64,000 nt of DNA. It comes from Sphingopyxis sp. LC81. Lineage in GTDB: Bacteria > Pseudomonadota > Alphaproteobacteria > Sphingomonadales > Sphingomonadaceae. The position numbers and the translations under genes are program-made. The notes below the pieces were generated by a model. That model had not been told where the DNA came from and searched no databases. It saw only the letters and a program-made list of their open reading frames with translations. The first letter of the stretch is position 1; the number at the start of each line of letters is the position of its first letter. Below are positions 57,120 through 64,000 of the stretch, in pieces. The stretch lies in assembly GCF_000756375.1 (NCBI RefSeq), contig NZ_JNFD01000011.1, positions 62,001-126,000 on the forward strand, written 5' to 3'.

Positions 57120-59795
57120 TCAGAACTTCAGGCGCGCGCCGACATAGAATTGGCGGCCATTGTCATAGATCGCGCGCGGGCGGTCGCGGGTGCCCGAATA
57201 TTGCTCGATCTTTTGGTTGGTCAGGTTGATCGCGTCGGCGGTGAGCGCGATATTGTCGGTGATGTTGACGCTGACCGATGCGTCGAGCGACGACAGCGCA
57301 GCCTGGTTGAGCGGCGCCGCGCGGTCGATATCGATGAAGAATTTCGACCGGTAGTTGTACGAGAGCCGCGCGCTGACGAGGTCATTCTCGAAATAGCCCG
57401 ACAGGTTGAGCGAGTGTTTCGAGTTGCCCGGGATCGGATCGCCATTGTTCGCCTTGGCATCCGAATAGGTGTAGTTCACGACCGCGCCGAAGCCGCCCCA
57501 GATCGGGCGCGACACCTGGAATTCAAAGCCCTGGTTGCGTCCGCCGTCGCCGTTGCTGCGGCGGTTGATCTGATAGGGGCAGTTGAACAGGTTCGGATTG
57601 CCGCCGCCCGCCGCGACGCAGCCTGCGGGCTGCGATCCCGGCACGAAGACGCTCGGCAGGATTTCGGTCGAGGTCGTGTTGACGATGTACGACTGGATAT
57701 CCTTGTAGAAGGCGGCGAGCGCGACGATCGTCTCGCGGTCGGGATACCATTCGATCGAGAGGTCATACTGGTTGGCGCGGTACGGATCGAGGTTCGGATC
57801 GCCGCCGCGCCCCGTCAGCAAGGTGCCGTTGAGGTCGACGCCCGGGGTGATGTCGACGAAGTCGGGGCGCGTCACCGTCTTGCCCGCGGCGAAGCGCAAC
57901 ACGACCTGATCCGACAGGTCGACCGACAGGTTCGCGCTCGGCAGAATGTCGGTGTATGACCGCTTCGCCGTCGACGGGGTAAAGCCGCCGAACGGATTGG
58001 TGAACTGCGGGTTCGCGCCGCCGATGATGAAGCCGTCCGAGGTCTGCTTCGTCTCGATCACGCGCACGCCGACATTGCCGCGCCAGCCGTCGCCGCCGAA
58101 TTTCGCGAGGCCATAGCCGCCCCACGCCTTTTCGTTGATCGAATAGCTGTTGCCGGGGACGAGGAAGCGGTCGGTTCCGGGCGCGGTCTGGGCGCCATAG
58201 ATCGCACGCAGCTTCGCCGGATCGACGCGCCAATAGTCCTTCAGCGTGCCGGGCGCCGCGATATTGTCGAGGAAGTCGCCGGGCATCCCGCTGCCGGTCG
58301 CGAAATCGGCCGAGGTGCAGGCGGCAGCGCCGCAGCGCAGGCCCGGGGTGAACACGCCGCCATTGGTGGCGAAGCGTTCGGCGACACGGTCGTGGTCGGT
58401 ATATTTGACCCCGAATTTGAGCGCGGTCATCGGGCCCCATTCGACCTGCTTTTCGACGTCGAGATAGAAATATTTCTCCTCATCGTCGTTCGTCACCGAC
58501 TGCATGCGCGCAAAGTCGGGGCGGATGCCCGCCGGGTTGAGCGGGTTGGGGTTGGAGAAGGTGACTTCGGGACGGCCGCTGCGCAGGTCATAGGCGAAGG
58601 CGCCGGGGCCCGCGAACTCGATGAAATTCTCGTTGCTCGTGTCGCCGTTCGCCTTGGTCCAGCCGGCCTTGAAATGCACCGAGAGGCTGTCGGTCGGGCG
58701 GTACGTCAGGTCGAAGTCGGCCGAGACGGTCTTGGCGACCGCCGCCCGGTCGATCGCGTCATAAACGACCCCGAAGCCCTGCGTGCCGCCGGCGCGCGAC
58801 GCGACATTGCCCGCGACCGCGACGCCGTCCTCGACCACGGCACCCGTGATCGTGCCGCCGCCGCCGAGTGCCTGTTCGCCCCACGCGATGTAGTTCTGGT
58901 TGAAATTGTCGGCGTTGAAGCGCGAATAGAGGCCGGTGATGTTGACTTCGAGTTCGTCCGACGGACGGAACTGGATGCCGATATTGGCGCCATAGCGTTC
59001 GCGGTCCTGTTCGAACATCGTCGAGCCGATCAGCGTCGGGACCAGCGCGCTCTGCCCACCGCCGACGGGGAAGGAGCGGTAACCGAAGATTTCGAGCCCG
59101 TCGCGGCGCGTGCGGCGCTTCTGATAGATGGCGCCGACGAGGACGCCGAAGGTCTCGGCTTCATTCTTCCAGCTGACGAGGCCCGAAAGCTGCAGGTCGA
59201 ACTTGCCCGACAGGTCCGAATAGACGCCCTGCACCGAGGCGGAGAGGGTAAGCGGTTCGAGGTCGAGCGGGTTGCGCGTGATGACGTTGATCGTACCGCC
59301 AACCCCGCCTTCCTCGACGTCGGCCTGCGGGCTCTTGTAGACTTCGAGGCGGCCGATGATCTCGGCGGGCAGGGTGAGGTAGTTGAAGCTGCGCGTCGAG
59401 GCGACCTGGTCGAGAATGAACCAGTCGGCGGTCGCGACGCTATGGCCGTTGAGCAGGGTCTTGGTCAGGTTCGGCGCGGTGCCGCGCAGCGAGACGCGCT
59501 CGCCTTCGCCGAACTCGCGGTTGACGACGATGCCCGGAACGCGCTGGAGCGCCTCGGCGACATTCTTGTCGGGGAATTTGCCGACATCCTCGGCGGTGAC
59601 GACGTCGGCGATCACCGACAGGTCGCGCTTGGCGTCGATCGCCTCGCGGAGCGACCCGCGGATGCCGGTGACGACGATTTCACTTTCCGCTGCGTCGGCG
59701 GCGGCCGGGGCGGGGGCCTGGGCGTGGGCCGCGCTAGCGGCAAAAAGCAGCGTACCAATGCTGGCCGAAGCGAGCAGATATCTTGCATTGGTCAT
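57120..59795 (-). CDS. TonB-dependent outer-membrane receptor 3 (TIGR01782-type)
   Basis: An 891-residue receptor. A signal peptide spans 1-25 (LLFAASAAHAQ), followed by SEIVVTGIRGSLREAIDAKR (about 37-56), the TonB-box/plug opening typical of the Xanthomonas/Caulobacter TIGR01782 group. Plug motifs include AEDVGKFPDKNVAEALQRVP (about 69), EGERVSLRGTAPNLTKTLLN and VYKSPQADVEEGGVGGTINV. The barrel ends in FYVGARLKF with the C-terminal Phe. This group often imports plant- or algal-type carbohydrates. No other carbohydrate gene is adjacent, so the ligand is open. Possible operators (TTGGTA repeats) lie in its promoter region. ATG 59795 gives the expected signal peptide. Confidence 0.94.
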   Translation of the reverse strand: MTNARYLLASASIGTLLFAASAAHAQAPAPAAADAAESEIVVTGIRGSLREAIDAKRDLSVIADVVTAEDVGKFPDKNVAEALQRVPGIVVNREFGEGERVSLRGTAPNLTKTLLNGHSVATADWFILDQVASTRSFNYLTLPAEIIGRLEVYKSPQADVEEGGVGGTINVITRNPLDLEPLTLSASVQGVYSDLSGKFDLQLSGLVSWKNEAETFGVLVGAIYQKRRTRRDGLEIFGYRSFPVGGGQSALVPTLIGSTMFEQDRERYGANIGIQFRPSDELEVNITGLYSRFNADNFNQNYIAWGEQALGGGGTITGAVVEDGVAVAGNVASRAGGTQGFGVVYDAIDRAAVAKTVSADFDLTYRPTDSLSVHFKAGWTKANGDTSNENFIEFAGPGAFAYDLRSGRPEVTFSNPNPLNPAGIRPDFARMQSVTNDDEEKYFYLDVEKQVEWGPMTALKFGVKYTDHDRVAERFATNGGVFTPGLRCGAAACTSADFATGSGMPGDFLDNIAAPGTLKDYWRVDPAKLRAIYGAQTAPGTDRFLVPGNSYSINEKAWGGYGLAKFGGDGWRGNVGVRVIETKQTSDGFIIGGANPQFTNPFGGFTPSTAKRSYTDILPSANLSVDLSDQVVLRFAAGKTVTRPDFVDITPGVDLNGTLLTGRGGDPNLDPYRANQYDLSIEWYPDRETIVALAAFYKDIQSYIVNTTSTEILPSVFVPGSQPAGCVAAGGGNPNLFNCPYQINRRSNGDGGRNQGFEFQVSRPIWGGFGAVVNYTYSDAKANNGDPIPGNSKHSLNLSGYFENDLVSARLSYNYRSKFFIDIDRAAPLNQAALSSLDASVSVNITDNIALTADAINLTNQKIEQYSGTRDRPRAIYDNGRQFYVGARLKF

Positions 59796-59859
59796 GTTAA
59801 GTCTCCCTCTTTTTGATCTTAGATCAAGTTTTGCTCTAATTTTGAGGGAAATTTATACA

Positions 59860-59943
59860 TACCAATCTATCCGTCAAGCTGAATTTGACGCAATTTATGC
59901 CCCGTACACGCGAAGTGCGCGGAATTTTGGTACTTTATTGGTA
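59860..59943 (-). promoter_or_regulatory. Candidate operator region for TonB receptor 3 (TTGGTA repeats)
   Basis: TTGGTA occurs at 59927-59932 and 59938-59943, 11 bp apart (one helical turn). The inverse TACCAA at 59860-59865 overlaps a TTGACG/TATAAA-containing promoter-like stretch read on the minus strand. ATTGGTAT-ATACCAAT is the kind of half-site used by some GntR-family sugar-acid regulators. Which protein binds is unknown. Confidence 0.4.
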
Positions 59944-60008
59944 TTATTATGACAGCGCTTAGCGCCCTAACTAATTTCCGGTGCGCGAGTCGCGCTTAGC
60001 CCGATGGG

Positions 60009-62513
60009 CTAGAAATCCGGAAGCACCTGGTTCGCAAATCCCCAACCTTTGAGTTCGGGGCTCGCGGCGCGGTCGAGCAGGTCCTCGCCATCCTTGATCG
60101 TCCAATGTCCCGCCTTTTCGACATCGGCGAGCGCGTCCCAGCCGATCGGCACCGCGACCGGCGCGCCTTCGCGCGCGCGCGCCGAATAGGGCATGATCGC
60201 GGTGCTGCCGCGCTGGTTGCGCAGATAGTCGATGAAAATCTTGCCCTTGCGCTTCGCCTTGCTCATCGTCGGGGTGAAGCGGTCGGGCTCGGCGAGGCTG
60301 AGCGCCTCGGCGAAGCGTTTCGAGAAATCCTTGTGCGCATCCCAGCTGTGCCCCGGATCGAGCGGGACGACGACATGTACGCCCTTGCCGCCCGAGAGCA
60401 TCGCGAAGCTGACGAGCCCGATGTCGGCGAGCTGGCGGCGGATGTCGAGCGCGGCTTTCTTGACGTCCGCGAAATCGAGTCCCTCGTCGGGGTCGAGATC
60501 GAACACCATGCGGTCGGGCTTTTCGAGCGCTTGGACATGGCTGCCCCAACCATGGAATTCGATCGTCCCCATCTGGACGCAGGCGAGCAGGCCGTCGGCG
60601 TCCTCGACATAGAGATAATCCTCGTGCCCGCCGTCCTTCTCGCGGATCGGGACGTGCAGCACATGTTCGCCGAACGAGCCCGAATCATGCTTTTGGAAAA
60701 AGCATTTCTTGCCGCGCCCCTGCGGACAGCGGACGAGGCTGATCGGGCGGCGCGCGGCGTGCGGGAGCATCACCGGCGCGATCGCGGCATAATAGTCGGC
60801 GAGGTCACCCTTGGTTGCGTTCGCCTCGGGGAAGATGACGCGGTCGCGGCTGCTGATCTTCACGTCGCTTTCCGGAGCGGGCGCGGGCTGCTTCTTTTCG
60901 GGGGTCACGTCTTTTGCCTCCTTGTCGCGGCGCAGGCCGAGGAAGCTTGCATGGCGCACCGATCCGCTCGCGGTAAATTCGGCGAAGGCGATTTCGGCGA
61001 CGAGATCGGGTTTGAGCCAATGGACCTTGCGCGTGGTTCCGGCATCGACTTCGAGCGGGGCGGTCTTGCGTTCCCGGCTCGCGAACTTCCTGGCGAGGTC
61101 GGCCATCGTGGCAGTGTCGAAGCCGGTGCCGACATTGCCCTTGTAGACGAGCCTGTCCCCTTCGCGCTGCGCAAGGAGGAGCGAAGCGAAGGGCCGCGCC
61201 TTGGTCGATGAGGGGTTCCAGCCGACGAGGATGAACTCCTGCCGCCGCGTGCATTTGACCTTCACCCAATTTTTCGACCGGCGGCCCGAATAGGCGGCGT
61301 CGGCGCGCTTCGAGATGATGCCTTCCTGCCCGGCGCCGCACATTGCGGTGTAGAGTTTTTCGCCTGCGCCGATGACATGGTCGGCGACGGCGATCGGTGG
61401 CGCCGCGTGGCGGAGCAGGGCTTCGAGCCGCTCCTTGCGTTCGAGATTGCCGAGTTTCGCGAGCGATTTGCCATCCAATTCGAGCAGGTCGAAGGCGAAG
61501 AAGAGCAGGTCCGTTTTTTCGTCCTGTGCGCCGTGGCCGCGTTTGAGGACCGCTTGCAGCGACGAGAAGTCGGGATTGCCGTCCTTGCCATAGGCGACGA
61601 TCTCGCCGTCGATCAGGCACGGCGGCAGGTCCAGCGCGGCGATGTGGCGGACGAGCGGGGCGAATTTGTCGGTCCAGTCGAGACCATTGCGCGTGTAGAC
61701 GCGCACGTCCGATCCCGCGGCGGCTATTTCGGCGCGGTAGCCGTCATATTTGATCTCGTGAAACCAGCCATTGCCGCCGGGGACGGCGTCGACGAGCGTC
61801 GCGAGCTGGAGCGGACGGAATTTCGGGGGTTTGCCTTTTGCGGCGGGCTTGGCGACCTGCTTGTTGTGCGCGGCGGCGACCTGCATCTTCTTGGCGAAGG
61901 CCGCGCCCTTCGCGCCCTTCAACGATTGTTCGCCGCCCTCGTCGCCGGCGATCTCGGCCATCGTGCGGCCGGTGAGGATGCTCGTGAGCTGGCGGCCGAC
62001 GAGGTCGTCGGTGCCGCCGGCATAGGCATCGTCGACCTTGCGGAGCAGCCAGTTTTCGCGTTTCTCGCCCGCGCGCGGCTTCATGCGGACGAGCAGCCAT
62101 TCGCCCTTCATACGCTCGCCGTCGAGCGTGAAGTGAAGATGGCCCTTATCGATGTCCTTGGCGCTCTTGCCCTCTATGGCCTTCCACGTACCGCGGTCCC
62201 ACAGCATCACGGTGCCGCCGCCATATTCGCCCTTGGGGATGCTGCCCTCGAAATCGGCATAGCTCATCGGATGGTCTTCGGTGCGCACCGCGAGGCGTTT
62301 ATCGGCGGGGTCGGCGCTCGGTCCCTTGGTCACCGCCCAGCTTTTGAGCACGCCGCCCGCTTCGAGCCGGAAGTCGTAGTGGAGCCGCGTCGCGTCATGC
62401 TTCTGGACGATGAAGCGGTTGCCCTTTCCAGGGGCGACCTTGCCCGCGGGCTCGGGGGTCAGCGCGAAATCGCGCTTGGCGTTATATTGGGCGAGGGGGT
62501 CGGGCCGGGCCAT
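60009..62513 (-). CDS. ligD: ATP-dependent DNA ligase D (phosphoesterase-ligase-polymerase)
   Basis: An 834-residue fusion that repairs double-strand breaks with Ku by non-homologous end joining. Domain order: 3'-phosphoesterase (about 30-180, FIVQKHDATRLHYDFRLEAG), ATP-dependent ligase (about 240-520) with nucleotidyl motif FHEIKYDGYRAEIA, CLIDGEIVAYGKDG and AGQEGIISKRADAAYSG, and a C-terminal primase-polymerase (about 550-834) with SRDRVIFPEANATKGDLADY, RPISLVRCPQGRGKKCFFQ and FDLDPDEGLDFADV with the catalytic Asp pair. ATG 62513 overlaps the Ku stop by one base. Length is standard for LigD of this order. Confidence 0.97.
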   Translation of the reverse strand: MARPDPLAQYNAKRDFALTPEPAGKVAPGKGNRFIVQKHDATRLHYDFRLEAGGVLKSWAVTKGPSADPADKRLAVRTEDHPMSYADFEGSIPKGEYGGGTVMLWDRGTWKAIEGKSAKDIDKGHLHFTLDGERMKGEWLLVRMKPRAGEKRENWLLRKVDDAYAGGTDDLVGRQLTSILTGRTMAEIAGDEGGEQSLKGAKGAAFAKKMQVAAAHNKQVAKPAAKGKPPKFRPLQLATLVDAVPGGNGWFHEIKYDGYRAEIAAAGSDVRVYTRNGLDWTDKFAPLVRHIAALDLPPCLIDGEIVAYGKDGNPDFSSLQAVLKRGHGAQDEKTDLLFFAFDLLELDGKSLAKLGNLERKERLEALLRHAAPPIAVADHVIGAGEKLYTAMCGAGQEGIISKRADAAYSGRRSKNWVKVKCTRRQEFILVGWNPSSTKARPFASLLLAQREGDRLVYKGNVGTGFDTATMADLARKFASRERKTAPLEVDAGTTRKVHWLKPDLVAEIAFAEFTASGSVRHASFLGLRRDKEAKDVTPEKKQPAPAPESDVKISSRDRVIFPEANATKGDLADYYAAIAPVMLPHAARRPISLVRCPQGRGKKCFFQKHDSGSFGEHVLHVPIREKDGGHEDYLYVEDADGLLACVQMGTIEFHGWGSHVQALEKPDRMVFDLDPDEGLDFADVKKAALDIRRQLADIGLVSFAMLSGGKGVHVVVPLDPGHSWDAHKDFSKRFAEALSLAEPDRFTPTMSKAKRKGKIFIDYLRNQRGSTAIMPYSARAREGAPVAVPIGWDALADVEKAGHWTIKDGEDLLDRAASPELKGWGFANQVLPDF

Positions 62514-63388
62514 CAGGCGCGCTTTCGGGCGGGCGCCTTCTTCGCCGGGGCCTTCCTGGCGGGCGTCTTCTTTTCCTCGGCGGCGGGGGCTTTCTTCTTG
62601 CCGTCGACCGAGGCTTTCAGCGCCGCCATCAGGTCGATGACGTTCGAGCCGCGCGAGACCTCGGCGGGTTCCTCGACATCCTCGAGCACGCGCTTGCCCT
62701 TCGCCTTCGCCTTTTTGGCGATCACGCGTTTGAGCGCATCGACATAGTGATTGTGATAGTCGCTCGCGTCGAACTTGCCGCTCTTCTTGCCGATCAGCGT
62801 TTCGGCGAGGTCGAGCAGGTCGCCGTCGGGCCTGGCATTGCCGACGTCGCGGAAATAATTCGCCGCCTTGTTCACCTCGTCGGCGTAGCGCAGCACTTCG
62901 AGCACGAGGCCGCGCCCGCACGGGCGCAGCGCGACAAGCTGTTCCTGCCCGCGCAGTGCGAGCTGGCCGAGCCCGACCTTCTTCGTGCGCTTCAGTGCTT
63001 CGCGAAGGACAATATAGGCTTCTTCGGCAAGCTCGTCGGCGGGAACGACATAATAGGGCTTGGTGTAATAGAGGACGTCGATCGCGTCGGTGTCGACAAA
63101 CTGGACAAGCTCGAGCGTGCGCTTGCTCTCGAGCTTGACCGCCTCGATCTCCTCCTCGTCGAGCAGGACATAATTGCCCTTCGACAGCTCGAAACCCTTG
63201 ACGATATCGTCATGGTCGATCGCGCCGATGCCGGGCACGACCTTTTCATATTTGACCGGTTTGCCGCTCGGTTCGTGGATCTGGCGAAAAGTGACCGCGG
63301 CGCCCGATTTGGTCGCCGAATAGATTTCGACCGGGATCGATACCAGCGCGAGCCGGATCTGCCCCTTCCAATAAGCGCGCGCGGCCAT
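62513..63388 (-). CDS. ku: Non-homologous end-joining protein Ku
   Basis: A 291-residue DNA-end-binding protein that forms a homodimer ring on broken ends and recruits LigD. It opens with ARAYWKGQIRLALVSIPVEI, followed by FRQIHEPSGKPVKYEKVVPG (about 34), the YVVPADELAEEAYIVLREAL bridge segment (about 112) and KRTKKVGLGQLALRGQEQLV. The C-terminal tail from about 262 is Lys/Ala/Pro-rich (KKAPAAEEKKTPARKAPAKK), a tail type that binds DNA in some bacterial Ku proteins. It is directly coupled to ligD. The divergent hemerythrin gene begins 228 bp away. Confidence 0.97.
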   Translation of the reverse strand: MAARAYWKGQIRLALVSIPVEIYSATKSGAAVTFRQIHEPSGKPVKYEKVVPGIGAIDHDDIVKGFELSKGNYVLLDEEEIEAVKLESKRTLELVQFVDTDAIDVLYYTKPYYVVPADELAEEAYIVLREALKRTKKVGLGQLALRGQEQLVALRPCGRGLVLEVLRYADEVNKAANYFRDVGNARPDGDLLDLAETLIGKKSGKFDASDYHNHYVDALKRVIAKKAKAKGKRVLEDVEEPAEVSRGSNVIDLMAALKASVDGKKKAPAAEEKKTPARKAPAKKAPARKRA

Positions 63389-63616
63389 GGCATTCCCTTT
63401 CGCTATCGGGAGTCACAATGAACAAGGCGGCGAGCAGTTCCCATGTCGGGGCCGCTGACACCTGCTCGCCCCGCCGACCCGACACGAAGCAGAAAGGGTC
63501 CATTCCGGTGCGGACCCTTCGTGCGTTTCGAACGTTATCGAATATCAATTTGCTTTCCCATTGCGGTGCCCTCAAGATGACGCCCGAGGGACCCGTTCGT
63601 ATCGCTTGGAGCAGCT

Positions 63617-64000
63617 ATGCCTTTGAGCCACGAAATAGAGCGACTGCGCGCCGAACATGCGGCGCTGATCGCGCTGGCGCGGATCGTGACCGAACTGACC
63701 AACACCCAGGCGCCGCCGCAGTTAACCGAGCTCGCGTCGGCGCGCGGGCGGCTGCGCGAGATGCTGGTGCGCCACCTGAAATGCGAGGACTGGATCCTCT
63801 ATCCGCGCCTGCGGGCGACCGGCGACCCGGACCTGATGCACATCACGCGCGAATTCGAATTGGAAATGGGCGATCTGGCGGCGGACTATGTCGCCTATGA
63901 CGACAAATGGACCCCCAAAAGGGTCGAGGCCAAATGGGCGGAATTCGGCCGTGAGACGGCAGCGATCTTCGGCTTGCTGGCGTTGCGGGTCGAACGCGAG
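63617..64000 (+). CDS. Hemerythrin (HHE) domain protein, second copy (3' end outside window)
   Basis: The frame is open from ATG 63617 to the end of the window, giving 128 residues of a partial protein. It opens with MPLSHEIERLRAEHAALIAL and carries the hemerythrin ligand pattern: MLVRHLKCEDWILYPRLRA (about 48-67), then the partner helix ITREFEFEMGDLAADYVAYD and RVEAKWAEFGRETAAIFGLL. It is a paralogue of the gene at 52475 (shared HLK-EDW-LYP), but the two differ at many positions. TTGGAGCAGCT precedes the ATG. It is divergent from ku, and its role may be oxygen or NO sensing or protection. Confidence 0.85.
   Translation, partial: MPLSHEIERLRAEHAALIALARIVTELTNTQAPPQLTELASARGRLREMLVRHLKCEDWILYPRLRATGDPDLMHITREFELEMGDLAADYVAYDDKWTPKRVEAKWAEFGRETAAIFGLLALRVERE

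Noticed and set aside
58392..59816. Long plus-strand frame over TonB receptor 3
   Set aside because: It is antisense to a full receptor with signal peptide and barrel; the translation is Arg/Gly/Val-rich shadow sequence.
61377..62747. Long plus-strand frame over ligD and ku
   Set aside because: It is antisense to two genes with intact domains and has no recognisable motif; it is a composition artefact.

Overview
The window reads as chromosomal DNA of a Sphingomonadales alphaproteobacterium, most like Sphingopyxis or a close relative. The basis is the high GC content, three large TonB-dependent receptors, UrcA- and DUF4402-type secreted proteins, a sigma-54-driven glnK-amt pair, and protein sequences that look sphingomonad throughout. 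Genus is inference; there is no rRNA. I see no phage, transposase, integrase or CRISPR array. The only tRNA is tRNA-Gln(CTG) at 34638-34711.

Layout. 1-9.1 kb: end of an EAL protein, a CPA2 K+/H+ antiporter, RecQ, a UrcA protein, a membrane-anchored AraC regulator, and two sterol-desaturase-family enzymes around a small GNAT/TIGR01244 group. 9.2-15.4 kb: a GMC oxidoreductase, a winged-helix regulator divergent from a VOC protein, and TonB receptor 1 with hairpin terminators. 15.4-17.1 kb: glnK-amt behind a near-perfect sigma-54 promoter. 17.3-24.5 kb: small housekeeping and unknown genes, TldD, and two DUF4402 proteins around a zinc-finger protein. 24.6-34.5 kb: an unpaired ABC ATPase, a lipoprotein nuclease-fold enzyme, NadB, an AAA ATPase, an acyl-CoA dehydrogenase/M20 hydrolase/GlsB operon, an M19 dipeptidase, and a ferredoxin-NADP reductase with a DoxX-like protein.

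34.6-43.1 kb is the most distinctive block. It runs tRNA-Gln, a long leader region with an 8-codon Cys-containing mini-ORF, a TonB receptor, a TauD-type dioxygenase, a formylglycine-type sulfatase, a second TauD-type dioxygenase, and an FAD/NAD(P) protein. I read it as an organosulfate/sulfonate scavenging module, possibly under cysteine-responsive control.

43.2-50.4 kb: an ECF sigma factor overlapping membrane proteins on both sides, TelA with a membrane partner, an SBF-like transporter, an MTA/SAH-type nucleosidase, and a TPR protein coupled to a c-type cytochrome that seems to use a non-canonical start. 50.5-57.1 kb: TypA/BipA, a hemerythrin protein, an RluE-type pseudouridine synthase, a TonB-like proline-rich protein, and an SDR divergent from an AraC regulator. 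57.1-64 kb: TonB receptor 3, the Ku-LigD end-joining pair, and a second hemerythrin protein cut by the window end. Several families of 70-90 bp palindromic repeats sit in the gaps between genes.
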